Assembly: GCF_017654485.1 (NCBI RefSeq)
Contig: NZ_CP061091.1
Coordinates: 393,501 to 457,500, forward strand
Source of the DNA: Roseomonas marmotae
GTDB taxonomy: Bacteria; Pseudomonadota; Alphaproteobacteria; Acetobacterales; Acetobacteraceae
DNA: 64,000 nt
Reading direction: 5' to 3'
The translations under genes were made by a program, and so were the position numbers. This document shows, piece after piece, positions 50,988 through 59,626 of this stretch (positions within the stretch are counted from its first letter, which is position 1; every line of letters starts with the position of its first letter). The notes under the pieces are model-generated. The model was given only the letters and a program-made list of their open reading frames with translations, had not been told where the DNA came from and did no database searches.

Positions 50988-51722
50988 GTGACCCCCAAAC
51001 ACCTACCCGGCGCCGAAGAGGCGAGCGAGGCCGAGGGCCCGGAGCAGCCGCATGTGCTGACGCGCGAGCGGCTGATGACCAATTCCCTGGATGAGATGGT
51101 GCGGGCCGCCTTCGGCACCCAGCTGATGAGCGAGGTGGACCGCGCGCGTTCCCTGCATGAGACGCTGGAGCACCGCCCGCCCGGCGGCGGCCCCGTCTGG
51201 CTCTTCGGCTATGGCTCGCTGATCTGGAACCCGACGATCCACTACGTGGACAGCCGCTTCGCCCGGGTGGAGGGCTGGCAGCGCGCCTTCTGCCTCTCCA
51301 CTCCCATCGGCCGCGGCACGCCGGAGAACCCCGGGCTCGTGCTGGCGCTGGATGAGGGCGGCTATTGCGAGGGCGTGGCCTTCCGGCTCGACGACGCGGT
51401 GCTGGTGCAGGAGCTGTCGCTGATCTGGCGGCGGGAGATGCTGACCGGCGCCTATATCCCGCGCTGGCTGCCGCTGCATGACGCGGAGGGCAAGGTCTTC
51501 GGCCAGGGCATCGGCTTCGTCGTCAATCGCGCCGGGCCGCAATACGCCGATCTCTCAGAGGCGGATGTGGTGCGGCGCCTGGCGACGGCGGTGGGGCATC
51601 TGGGGAGCGCCGCGGATTACCTGCGCCAGACGCATCGTGGCCTGCGCCGTCTCGGGATCCGGGATGCGCTGCTGGACCGGCTGCTGCCCCTGGTGGCGCA
51701 GGCGCAGGAGCGTGCGGGCTGA
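50988..51722 (+). CDS. chaC: Gamma-glutamylcyclotransferase (ChaC family)
   Basis: A 244-residue ChaC-type enzyme, which splits glutathione into 5-oxoproline and Cys-Gly. The family opening VWLFGYGSLIWNP and IGRGTPENPGLVLALDEGG, the catalytic Glu region REMLTGAYIPRWLPL and the end LRQTHRGLRRLGIRD are clear. About 65 extra residues precede the domain. It starts with GTG at 50988; an ATG at 51075 (TNSLDEM) is also possible. It is divergent from addA, with a 176-base gap that lacks another gene. Confidence 0.88.
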   Translation: MTPKHLPGAEEASEAEGPEQPHVLTRERLMTNSLDEMVRAAFGTQLMSEVDRARSLHETLEHRPPGGGPVWLFGYGSLIWNPTIHYVDSRFARVEGWQRAFCLSTPIGRGTPENPGLVLALDEGGYCEGVAFRLDDAVLVQELSLIWRREMLTGAYIPRWLPLHDAEGKVFGQGIGFVVNRAGPQYADLSEADVVRRLATAVGHLGSAADYLRQTHRGLRRLGIRDALLDRLLPLVAQAQERAG

Positions 51723-51931
51723 CGGGCGGTTGCCGCATCTCGCCGCGCCGGCCAAGGACCGGCTTCCGGTGGTGTTTGCGAAGGTGAAGCAGGCTTGCGG
51801 ATGTTCATGATCACGCCACCGGTCTTCCAGGTTGTTTCTGCAAGGATCAGCATCACGCAGGGTTGAATCTTCCTGCCACGCCATCTGGCCTTTGATGTGG
51901 GGCAAGCGCATCGAGGAGTGCGTGGAGGCGA

Positions 51932-52249
51932 ATGCCGGCCAATGTATGCGCAGCGCAGCCCGGAGGTCCGACTTGGCGAAGGCTGGCGCAGGCAGGGGCC
52001 TGCCATGGTCTCGCTGCGCTGGGCCTGACGGGCTGTGACCTTCCGCTCAGCCCGGCAGTGCCACTCCTCGGCGCCTATTTTCCATCCTGGCTCATCTGTG
52101 CCGCCACCGGTGTCCTCGGCGCCGTGGTGTTGCGCGTCATCTTCGTGAAGATCGGCATCGATCAGCGTCTGCCCTTCAGGCTCCTCGTCTACGCATGCCT
52201 CGCGGCCATCATAGATCTCGCGCTCTCGCTGACTTTGTACGGGCGCTGA
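51932..52249 (+). CDS. YtcA-like small inner-membrane lipoprotein of an efflux operon
   Basis: A 105-residue protein with a lipobox LTGC (Cys35) and two hydrophobic segments: PLLGAYFPSWLICAATGVLGAVVLR, then LPFRLLVYACLAAIIDLALSLTLYG. The PSIPLLGAYFP-like stretch and the size match YtcA, found next to mdtNOP. GGAGG lies only three bases before ATG 51932, so the start is uncertain. It is followed by the HlyD gene after three bases. Its role in the pump is unknown in any species. Confidence 0.75.
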   Translation: MPANVCAAQPGGPTWRRLAQAGACHGLAALGLTGCDLPLSPAVPLLGAYFPSWLICAATGVLGAVVLRVIFVKIGIDQRLPFRLLVYACLAAIIDLALSLTLYGR

Positions 52250-52252
52250 CAG

Positions 52253-53302
52253 ATGGCGCAGTCAGCCTATTCCCGCCGCCACAGCCTCCTCGGTTTCATC
52301 GTCGCCGGGGTGATCCTCGCAGCCGCCATCGCGGCCTGGTGGTTCTACAGCAGGCGCGCCGACGGCAATCCGCTGTCCGAGGATGCCGTGCTGACGGCGA
52401 GCATCGTGAACATGGCCTCCAGCGTGCCGGGCCGCATCATCACCCTCGGCGTGACGGAGGATCAGAAGGTCGCGAAGGGCGACCTGCTGTTCGAGATCGA
52501 CCCTGTCCCCTTCCGCCTCGCCGTCGATCAGGCGCGTGCCGATCTGCGGATGGCCGAAGCCGCGCGCAACGCGCAGCAGCGGGCGATCAGCGCGGAGGAA
52601 TCCAACGCCGCCATCGCGACGGATCAGGTGACCCGCGCGCGGACGAACCTCGCCCTCGCCGAGCAGTCGCTCGCGCGGCTCACGCCCCTGCAGCGCAGAG
52701 GCTATGTCTCGGCGCAGCAGGTCGATGACGCCCGCACGGCCCGCGACGATGCCCGCACCAGCCTCGCCCAGGCGACGCGCCAGGCGGAGGCGGCGAGCAG
52801 CCTCGTCAGCACGCTCGATGAATCGGAGGCGCTGGTGGATGCGCGCCGCGCCGCCCTCGCGCTTGCCGAGCGCAGCCTTGCCAATACCACCATCCACGCG
52901 CCCCATGACGGCCGCGTGGTGGGTCTCACGGTATCCACGGGTGAGGTCGTGATACCCGGCCAGTCCGTCTTCACGCTGATCGACACGGACACCTGGTATG
53001 CCAGCGCCACCTTCCTCGAGACCGAGCTGCCCAGCATCGCGGTGGGCGACTGCGCGCGCGTCGTCGTGCTGGCCGACCGCTCCGTCCGCATCGCCGGGAC
53101 GGTGACGGGCATCGGCTGGGGCGTCATCTCCGAGGATGTGGTGAACCTGCCGCGCGGCCTGCCCTATGTGCCGAAATCGCTCAACTGGGTGCGCATCATC
53201 CAGCGCTTCCCGGTGCGCATCCGCCTCATCGAGCCGCCGGAGATGCTGATGCGGATCGGCGCCTCGGCCGTGGCGGTCGTCCATCACGGCGAGCATTGCT
53301 GA
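52253..53302 (+). CDS. HlyD-type membrane fusion protein (MdtN-like)
   Basis: A 349-residue periplasmic adaptor. A single N-terminal membrane helix (about 13-32, LGFIVAGVILAAAIAAWWF) is followed by a lipoyl-like domain (ASIVNMASSVPGRIITLGV), an alpha-helical hairpin (about 85-195) and the second lipoyl half (TTIHAPHDGRVVGLTVSTGEVVIPGQ). It bridges the FUSC-type pump and the TolC-like channel. Three bases after ytcA and two bases before the pump gene, so one operon. Similar MdtN/EmrA-like proteins export aromatic compounds. Confidence 0.9.
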   Translation: MAQSAYSRRHSLLGFIVAGVILAAAIAAWWFYSRRADGNPLSEDAVLTASIVNMASSVPGRIITLGVTEDQKVAKGDLLFEIDPVPFRLAVDQARADLRMAEAARNAQQRAISAEESNAAIATDQVTRARTNLALAEQSLARLTPLQRRGYVSAQQVDDARTARDDARTSLAQATRQAEAASSLVSTLDESEALVDARRAALALAERSLANTTIHAPHDGRVVGLTVSTGEVVIPGQSVFTLIDTDTWYASATFLETELPSIAVGDCARVVVLADRSVRIAGTVTGIGWGVISEDVVNLPRGLPYVPKSLNWVRIIQRFPVRIRLIEPPEMLMRIGASAVAVVHHGEHC

Positions 53303-53304
53303 GC

Positions 53305-55176
53305 ATGGACGGAACGGCCCCCCGGCAGCGCTCCTTCGTCGCGCAGGCGATCGCCGATCTCGCGCCGTTTCCGGGACGGGCGGCGCTCACCTGGCGTATC
53401 GCGCTGCTCTGCGCGATCGTCGCCGCGGCGGCGATGATGTATGAGATCCCGGAAGCCGCGCTCAGCTGCTATCTGATCATCTTCCTGATGAAGCCCGACG
53501 CGGTCGAGAATATCGGCGTCGCCTTCGGCCTCATCGGGCTCGCGACCATCGTCCTGATCTGCACCGTGCCGCTGATCAACGCCACGGTCGATTCACCGCT
53601 GCTGCGGATGCTGGCCATCGCCATCGTCTCCTTCGCCTTCCTCTTCCTGGGCGCGGCGAGCCAGCTCGGCGAGATCGGCGGCGTCATCGGGCTGATCATC
53701 GCCTTCATCCTCACGCTGCTCAGCATGGCGCCGGCCGGCGACGTGGTGACCTATGCATTGCGTTCCGCTTGGTACCTTGCCGCGATGCCGATGGCGCTGA
53801 TGGTAGCGTTCAACCTCTTCCTGGGCCTGTCACCGGTGCGGCTGCTGCGCGAAAGGCTTCAGCAGCGCCTTGCCACGGCCGCGGAGGCCATCGTCACCGG
53901 CGCTCCTGGCCGGCATGAGGCGCTGGCCGAGATGCTGCGCGCCGACAATGCCGCGCTGGAACAGATGGCGGGCTTCGTCAGGCTGCTCGCGCTCACGGGC
54001 GAGCCGCAGGCGGCGCAGATCGCGCGCGATGTCCGCGCCTCCTGGCGCCTCATGCTCGCGGCCTCCGCCCTGCCGGACGACCTCAGTGCCGCGCGTCGGG
54101 ATGCCCTGGCCGCCGCGATCCGCCGCGCCATGGAAGCGCTGGAAGCGGGCGAGATGCCGCCGCGCCCAGAGCCCGGCCCCGAGCCGGCGACGGAGGCCGA
54201 GCATGCGCTCCTGGCCGCTCTCGCCACGATCGCCGGCGCGCCGGAACCGGGGGTGGTCGCGGCGCCGAAGGCACCCTTCCTCGCCCCCGACGTCTTGTCC
54301 AATCCCGCGTATCAACGGTTCGCGCTCAAGACCACGGCGGCGGCGGTCATCTGCTACGTCGTCTATACCAGCCTCGACTGGCAAGACATCCATACCGCGA
54401 TGGTCACCTGCTACGTCGCGGCACTCGGCTCCACGGGGGAGACGGTGCACAAGCTCGGCCTCCGCATCACCGGCTGCCTGATCGGCGCGGCGATGGGCAT
54501 GGGCGCGGTTCTGTTCGTCGTGCCGCATCTCGAGAGCGTGGGCGGGCTGATGGTCCTGATCTTCGCCGGCGTGCTGGTCGGGGCCTGGGTCTCGACCGGC
54601 AGCGAACGCATCGCCTATGGCGGCGTGCAGATCGCGCTCGCCTTCCTGCTCATCGTGCTGCAGGGCTTCCGGCCCAGCACCAGCCTCGACGCGGGCTGGG
54701 ACCGCATCGTGGGCATCCTGCTCGGCAATCTGGTCGTCTATCTCATCTCCACCCGCATCTGGCCCGTCTCGGTCGAGGGCGCCGCGCGCGCCCACCTCCG
54801 GGACGCGCTCGCCGGGCTGGCACGCCTCGCCACTCAGGCACCGGAGCATCGCCCGGGCATGGTCCCGGATGCCGCGCTGGTGGCGAAGGAAGCCGGCAAG
54901 GCGGATGAGCTGCTCGCGCTGCTGCCTTTCGAGCCTGCGGCCATACGCGCGGCGCCGGCGACCCAGGCCGCGCTGCGGGCGACCAGCGCGGAGATCGCCG
55001 GGCTCACCCGCGACATCTACTTCAGCCGGGAGGCGATGCCCGATGTCGCGGCGCGCCTGGGGCAGCTCGGCACGAGGATCCTCGGCGGAGGGGATGGCGG
55101 GATGCTGGGCGAGACAGGTGGACCGGATGCGCTCCATCGCCGGCTCGACCGGCTTCAGGCGGCGGTGGCAGCCTGA
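53305..55176 (+). CDS. FUSC family inner-membrane efflux protein (MdtO-like)
   Basis: A 623-residue membrane protein with two FUSC halves: residues about 25-170 hold five to six hydrophobic segments, a soluble middle (about 175-335), and a second set (340-490), including LLIVLQGFRPSTSLDAGWDRIVGILLGNLV, the family's hallmark. The N-terminus is RQRSFVAQAIADLAPFPGRAALTWRIAL. ATG 53305 is used; TTG 53296 overlaps the adaptor stop. It gives the pump to the tripartite system with the HlyD and TolC-like proteins. Stop TGA and next ATG overlap by one base. Confidence 0.9.
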   Translation: MDGTAPRQRSFVAQAIADLAPFPGRAALTWRIALLCAIVAAAAMMYEIPEAALSCYLIIFLMKPDAVENIGVAFGLIGLATIVLICTVPLINATVDSPLLRMLAIAIVSFAFLFLGAASQLGEIGGVIGLIIAFILTLLSMAPAGDVVTYALRSAWYLAAMPMALMVAFNLFLGLSPVRLLRERLQQRLATAAEAIVTGAPGRHEALAEMLRADNAALEQMAGFVRLLALTGEPQAAQIARDVRASWRLMLAASALPDDLSAARRDALAAAIRRAMEALEAGEMPPRPEPGPEPATEAEHALLAALATIAGAPEPGVVAAPKAPFLAPDVLSNPAYQRFALKTTAAAVICYVVYTSLDWQDIHTAMVTCYVAALGSTGETVHKLGLRITGCLIGAAMGMGAVLFVVPHLESVGGLMVLIFAGVLVGAWVSTGSERIAYGGVQIALAFLLIVLQGFRPSTSLDAGWDRIVGILLGNLVVYLISTRIWPVSVEGAARAHLRDALAGLARLATQAPEHRPGMVPDAALVAKEAGKADELLALLPFEPAAIRAAPATQAALRATSAEIAGLTRDIYFSREAMPDVAARLGQLGTRILGGGDGGMLGETGGPDALHRRLDRLQAAVAA

Positions 55177-56663
55177 TGCGCTGCCGCGGCGCCTTCCTCT
55201 GCCTGGCGCTGGCGCTGGCCGCCTGCGCGGAGGACGCCGTGAAGCTGACCTCGCCCGGCCCCGAGACGCCATGGCGGCCGGCTGGCCATGAGAGCCAGGC
55301 CTGGAACGGCGGGGGCGGGAAGAAGGATTTCGGCATCCCGCCCGACCCCGCGCTCGCGGTCCTGCCGGCGAGGCCGGATATCGACCTCCGGCGCAGCTAC
55401 CGCCTGCCTGAGCTGATCGACATAGCCCAGCGCAACAACCCCGCGACGCGCGGGGCCTGGCAGCGCGCGCGCGAAGCCGCGCTTGCGGTCGGGATGGTGG
55501 AGGCGACCTTCCTGCCGGTCATCACCGCCAATGTCATCGCTGGCCGGCAGACCACTTCCACGCCGCTGCCGCTACCGATCGGCTCGCGGCGTTCTTTCGA
55601 CACGACGGTGGACGGCATCTCGCCTTCCATCGGGTTGCAATGGCTGCTCTTCGATTTTGGGCGCCGGGCGGCACTCGCCGACGCCGCGCGACATGGCACC
55701 CTGGCGGCGAATGTCCTGTTCAACGGCGAGCATCAGCGGCTGATCTTCGACGTCACCCGTGCCTACTACGTCCATGCCGCTTCCACGACACGGTCGCGCA
55801 TCGCGCGTGAGACGCTCCGCAACAGCACCGCCATCCGCAACGCGTCCGAGGCCCGGCTCGAGAGCGGCCTCGGAACCACCGTGGAAGTCGCGCAGGCCCG
55901 CCAGCAGGTCGCGCAGTCCGAGTTGCGCCGGGTGCAGGCCGATGGGCAGGAGCGCAATTCCCATCAGGCACTGCTCCTTGCCATGGGCGTCAATCCGACA
56001 TTGCCGCTGAAGGTCGACACCGGGGGTCAGCGCCGGCTGCCTGATGCACCGGAACTGCCCATCGATGACATGGTCAGCGCCGCCCTGGCGCGCCGGCCCG
56101 ACGTGATGGCGAGCTACCAGGCGATGCAGGCGAGCAAGGCCGGCATCGCGGCGGCGCGTGCGGAGTTCTTCCCCAATGTCTTCGTCGCAGGCGCGCTCGC
56201 CGCCAGGCGGAACAATTTCGAGGCCGGGGGCCTGCCGACCATCGGTCAGCAGGCGACAGGGAGCGGCGTGCTACTGGGCGCGACGGTGCCGCTTTATGAT
56301 TCCGGCCTGCGTGCCGCAAGGCTGAGGCAGGCGGAGGCGAGTGCCTCAGCGGCCGAAAGCACCTTCCAGCGCACGCAGAACGTGGCGGTGAGCGAGATCG
56401 TCACAGCGCGCAACATGCTGCGCACAGCGCTTGAATCGCATCGTGCCGCAAGCGCCCTCACCGCTGCGGCCACGGTCACCTATGACGCAGCTCTCGGCGC
56501 TTACAGGAGTGGTGTCGGCACAGTCACGGCGGCGACAGCCGCTGATACGGGCCTGCTGGACGCACGGCAGGCCCAGGCGGATACGTATGCCGCCGCGGTT
56601 GTCGGGGCCGCGAACCTGGCCTTTGCCGTCGGCGCCATGACGTCTCCCGACGCTGTTCCCTGA
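55176..56663 (+). CDS. TolC-like outer-membrane efflux protein (MdtP-like)
   Basis: A 495-residue outer-membrane channel with a signal/lipobox-like start (LALALAACAED, Cys17), then two long helical TolC units (residues about 70-265 and 285-485). Motifs: AQRNNPATRGAWQRAREAAL, LLFDFGRRAALADAARH, VAQARQQVAQSELRRVQAD and VPLYDSGLRAARLRQAEASA. It ends the ytcA-mdtN-mdtO-mdtP type operon. The set resembles E. coli ytcA-mdtNOP, which exports sulfa drugs and dyes; here substrate is unknown. Confidence 0.9.
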   Translation: MRCRGAFLCLALALAACAEDAVKLTSPGPETPWRPAGHESQAWNGGGGKKDFGIPPDPALAVLPARPDIDLRRSYRLPELIDIAQRNNPATRGAWQRAREAALAVGMVEATFLPVITANVIAGRQTTSTPLPLPIGSRRSFDTTVDGISPSIGLQWLLFDFGRRAALADAARHGTLAANVLFNGEHQRLIFDVTRAYYVHAASTTRSRIARETLRNSTAIRNASEARLESGLGTTVEVAQARQQVAQSELRRVQADGQERNSHQALLLAMGVNPTLPLKVDTGGQRRLPDAPELPIDDMVSAALARRPDVMASYQAMQASKAGIAAARAEFFPNVFVAGALAARRNNFEAGGLPTIGQQATGSGVLLGATVPLYDSGLRAARLRQAEASASAAESTFQRTQNVAVSEIVTARNMLRTALESHRAASALTAAATVTYDAALGAYRSGVGTVTAATAADTGLLDARQAQADTYAAAVVGAANLAFAVGAMTSPDAVP

Positions 56664-56794
56664 GTGTAGGGCGGTGGGCCTTCCTGTGCACCGGCTGACA
56701 CAGCGGGCGTCTTGCATGAAAGCACCGCCCCTGGTTTGCCGGGGTCCTGTGAGCTGAACGGCTCAGGAGGGGAAGTCTTTATGTGCGGACATGG

Positions 56795-56831
56795 CAAATC
56801 CGCCCTGTGCGTGATGCACTGGGGCGGTTTG
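56795..56831. terminator. Bidirectional intrinsic terminator; probably the original rrn terminator
   Basis: A long stem: CAAA with TTTG, CCGCCC with GGGCGG (one bulge each side), then GTGC with GCAC around GTGAT. A-rich and T-rich arms on either side make it work for both strands. It ends the efflux operon on the plus strand. Before the IS66 insertion it lay about 17 bases from the tRNA-fMet 3' end on the minus strand, so it likely also ended the rRNA operon. Confidence 0.65.
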
Positions 56832-56848
56832 GTATGTTTGTTATTTGA

Positions 56849-56856
56849 TGTTGGAT
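56849..56856 (+). repeat. IS66 target-site duplication, left copy (TGTTGGAT)
   Basis: The eight bases next to the left terminal repeat of the IS66 element. They are identical to 61182-61189 on the other side, as IS66 transposition produces. They correspond to the tail of the tRNA-fMet gene (its last bases on the minus strand are complementary to TGGAT). Confidence 0.93.
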
Positions 56857-56879
56857 GTAAGCGTCGTCTGACCCCCATG
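56857..56879 (+). repeat. IS66 left terminal inverted repeat
   Basis: Twenty-three bases beginning GTAAGCGTCGTCTGACCCCC; 20 match the reversed right end (three mismatches, at positions 5, 16 and 23). GTAAGCG is the usual IS66 end. Confidence 0.9.
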
Positions 56880-56977
56880 GTTGAGGTGCACAGCTCTGGG
56901 GAGGAGGATTGAGCCTTCTGGAGAGAGGGCAGGCAGTGGACGGGGATCTGGTCGGGAGCACGGAGGCGAGCACTCCT

Positions 56978-57391
56978 ATGAGTGATCGTATGAGTGCCCG
57001 TACGGAATTCGTGGAAGTGGTGACCCGCGGTGAACGGCGCCGCCGCTGGAGCCCCGAGCAAAAGCTGCGGATCGTCGCCGAGGCGATGGACCCCACAGTC
57101 ACCGCGGTCGATGTGGCACGGCGCTGGGGGATCGGCACGGGACTGCTTTATACATGGCGACGCGAGCTGCTGATGGCGGTCACCCCGGCGCCGATCACGC
57201 CAGGGCTCCCTGCGATCGCAGCGGAGGAAGCCCCCTGCGAGAATGCGCCTGCCGTCATTGCTGAGGCCGCCTCGCTGCCTGGTGACGGACGGATCGAGAT
57301 CGCGCTTCCAGGTGGTGTCGTCGTCCGTGTTGATGCCGGGGTAGACGAGGCGGCGCTTCGGCGCGTCCTTGCGGCACTGGAGAGGCGATGA
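56978..57391 (+). CDS. tnpA: IS66 accessory protein TnpA (IS66 Orf1)
   Basis: A 137-residue DNA-binding protein of the IS66 family. A helix-turn-helix stands near the N-terminus: RRWSPEQKLRIVAEAMDPTVTAVDVARRWGIGTGLLYTWRREL, as in TnpA/Orf1 transposase-type HTH proteins. The C-terminal part ends in RIEIALPGGVVVRVDAGVDEAALRRVLAALERR, typical. I chose ATG 56978 (GGAGG 11 bases upstream); the frame opens at 56909. It overlaps tnpB by four bases. The three IS66 proteins act together to move the element. Confidence 0.9.
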   Translation: MSDRMSARTEFVEVVTRGERRRRWSPEQKLRIVAEAMDPTVTAVDVARRWGIGTGLLYTWRRELLMAVTPAPITPGLPAIAAEEAPCENAPAVIAEAASLPGDGRIEIALPGGVVVRVDAGVDEAALRRVLAALERR

Positions 57392-57732
57392 TCGGTCCCG
57401 CGCCGGGCACACGCATCTTCCTCGCCTGCGGGGTGACGGACATGCGGCGTGGCATGGACGGGCTTGCCGCTCTCGTGCAGACCACCTTCGGCGAGGATCC
57501 GTTCTCGGGTGCGGTCTATCTCTTCCGTGGGCGCCGGGGCCATCTGGTGAAATGCCTCTGGCATGACGGTCAAGGCCTGTGCCTTTTCCAGAAGCGCTTG
57601 GAACGGAGCCGCTTCCAGTGGCCGGTGACGAACACCGGCAGGATTGCGTTGTCGGTGGCGCAGACTTCGATGCTGCTCGAGGGCCTGGACTGGCGCAACC
57701 CACAGCGGGTGTGGCGGCCGAGCGCGACGTAG
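57388..57732 (+). CDS. tnpB: IS66 accessory protein TnpB
   Basis: A 114-residue TnpB (IS66 Orf2) protein, not related to the RNA-guided TnpB. The family pattern is clear: IFLACGVTDMRRGMDGLAALVQ, FSGAVYLFRGRRGHLVKCLWHDGQGLCLF and KRLERSRFQWP. Its ATG overlaps tnpA by four bases. It is required with TnpA for transposition; its biochemical function is unknown. Confidence 0.94.
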   Translation: MIGPAPGTRIFLACGVTDMRRGMDGLAALVQTTFGEDPFSGAVYLFRGRRGHLVKCLWHDGQGLCLFQKRLERSRFQWPVTNTGRIALSVAQTSMLLEGLDWRNPQRVWRPSAT

Positions 57733-57778
57733 CAGCTTTCGCTTGCACCGACGCGGCGCGGCCTGCGACGATTCCTGC

Positions 57779-59311
57779 GTGACAGCAGCCGATGACACGA
57801 ACGGGGCGGACGCGGAGGTGGTTCTCCTGCGCGCTGCGCTGGCTGCCGCCGAGGCGAGGATCGCGGCACTCGAGGGCATGCTCCACGCGCTCAACCGCGC
57901 ACGCTTCGGCCAGAGTGCCGAGCGCATCGATCCCGGCCAGCTTGTCCTTGCACTTGGCCGCGACGTGCCACCCCCGCCGCCCGCGAACGATGCGCCGGGG
58001 GAGGATGGCCCTCGCGGACGCCCATCGGCGCGCCGGAACCGCGGCGCCTTGCCGCCGCACCTCGAGAGAGTGGAGCGCGTGCTGGAACCCGCCAGCCGGA
58101 CCTGTTCTTGCTGCGGCAGCGACATGCGCGTCATCGGCGAGGACCGGTCAGAGCGGCTCGACGTCGTGCCCGCGAGGCTGCGGGTGCTGGTGACCGTCCG
58201 CCCGCGCCTGGCCTGTCGTGGCTGCGTGGGCGGTGTTCATCAGGCGCCTGCCCCGGAGCACGCGGTGACGCGCGGTCTGCCGACCGAGGCGCTGCTGGCG
58301 CATGTGCTCGTCTCGAAATACGGCGACGGCCTGCCGCTGTACCGCCAGGTGGCAATCCTCCGCCGCAGCGGGGTGAGGCTCGACCGCTCGACCCTCTGCG
58401 ACTGGGTCGGGGCAGCTTGTTGGTGGCTCCGGCCTCTCTACGAGCGGGTCCTGGAGCATGTCAGGAAACAGGGACGGGTGTTCGCCGACGACACGCCACT
58501 TCCCACCCTGGAGCGCGGTCGCGGGCGAACCCGCAAGGGGGCCCTCTGGGCCTATGCCGTCGACGACCGCCCCTGGCTGGGGCGGGCTCCTCCTGCGGTC
58601 GCTTATGCCTACGCGCCGGACCGCAAGGGAGCGCGACCCGCTGCTCATCTCGGCCGGTTCCGAGGCGTGCTGCAGGTCGACGGCTATGACGGGTTCAAGG
58701 CCATGCGGCGGGAGCGCCGCGACGGCTCGGTGACGCTGGCCTTCTGTTGGGCGCACCTGCGCCGACGGTTCTTTGAGGTCCATGCGGGCACGAAGTCGCC
58801 CATCGCCGCCGAGGCCTTGCTGCGTATCGGGGAGCTCTACCGGATCGAGCGCGAGATCCGGGGCCGCTCGGCGGAGCAGCGCCGCGCCATCCGTCGCGAG
58901 AGGAGCGCGCCGCTGGTCGCCGCCCTCGAGATCTGGCTGCGGGCGCAGCTGGATCGCCTCAGCCAGGGCTCCAAGCTCGCCGGGGACATCCGCTACGGCC
59001 TGCGCCACTGGGGCGGTCTCGTGCGGTTCCTTGAGGACGGCAGGCTGGAGATGGATACAAACACGGTGGAGCGGCAGATCAGGCCCGTGGCCGTCACCCG
59101 CAAGGCGGCGCTGTTCGCAGGCAGTGAGGCAGGCGGCGCGAACTGGGCCATCGCGACGACGCTGATCCGGACGGCCCTGATGAATGACGTTGAGCCCGAG
59201 GCCTGGCTGACCGACGTGCTGCAGCGGATGGTCCGCGGCGACGTGCGCTCGAACGGGCTTGATGCCCTTCTCCCCTGGACCTGGGGCCGGGACACCGCCG
59301 CAGCGGCGTAG
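57779..59311 (+). CDS. tnpC: IS66 transposase TnpC
   Basis: A 510-residue DDE transposase. Residues 15-60 are a coiled-coil leucine zipper, 110-150 a zinc finger (CSCCGSDM then CRGC), then the catalytic domain: FADDTPLPTL (first Asp), LQVDGYDGF (second Asp), WAHLRRRFFE, and the C-terminal NTVERQIRPVAVTRKAALFAGSEAGG with the Glu. The start is GTG 57779, 46 bases after tnpB. The gene appears intact, so the IS66 element may still be able to move. Confidence 0.93.
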   Translation: MTAADDTNGADAEVVLLRAALAAAEARIAALEGMLHALNRARFGQSAERIDPGQLVLALGRDVPPPPPANDAPGEDGPRGRPSARRNRGALPPHLERVERVLEPASRTCSCCGSDMRVIGEDRSERLDVVPARLRVLVTVRPRLACRGCVGGVHQAPAPEHAVTRGLPTEALLAHVLVSKYGDGLPLYRQVAILRRSGVRLDRSTLCDWVGAACWWLRPLYERVLEHVRKQGRVFADDTPLPTLERGRGRTRKGALWAYAVDDRPWLGRAPPAVAYAYAPDRKGARPAAHLGRFRGVLQVDGYDGFKAMRRERRDGSVTLAFCWAHLRRRFFEVHAGTKSPIAAEALLRIGELYRIEREIRGRSAEQRRAIRRERSAPLVAALEIWLRAQLDRLSQGSKLAGDIRYGLRHWGGLVRFLEDGRLEMDTNTVERQIRPVAVTRKAALFAGSEAGGANWAIATTLIRTALMNDVEPEAWLTDVLQRMVRGDVRSNGLDALLPWTWGRDTAAAA

Positions 59312-59618
59312 CCATCAGAGCCCCGGCAAGGCGGGGTTTACCTCCTCCGCGTCGCTGGTATCGGCATGGACCGCGTCGTGGATGATGCGCGTGGTCACGC
59401 CCTGCAGATGCGCCCGCAGCGCCCGCTCCAGTTCCAGAAACTCGGGCCAGAGGACCGTATCGAGGAAGCCCTTGGGCGCGCGCAGCATTACCGTCGTGCG
59501 CTTCTGGCGAGGGTAGCGATAGGGCCTCAGCCCGTAGCGGCGGCAGAGGGCGACGAAGAGCTGCCGGGACCAGCTGTCCGGCATTGAGAACTGCTGCTCC
59601 ACGGCCGGGTCACGGCGG

Positions 59619-59626
59619 GCTTGCTC
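59619..59626 (+). repeat. IS256 target-site duplication, left copy (GCTTGCTC)
   Basis: Eight bases adjacent to the left IS256 repeat, repeated at 60947-60954. They place the insertion inside the passenger gene. Confidence 0.93.

Noticed and set aside
47365..50991. A 1208-codon plus-strand frame over addA
   Set aside because: It mirrors addA codon by codon and shows Gln/Gly/His/Arg-rich composition typical of an antisense frame in GC-rich DNA.
57388..57732. TnpB name could suggest an RNA-guided nuclease with an omega RNA
   Set aside because: The protein is IS66 Orf2 (114 aa) with no RuvC motifs; the shared name is coincidental.
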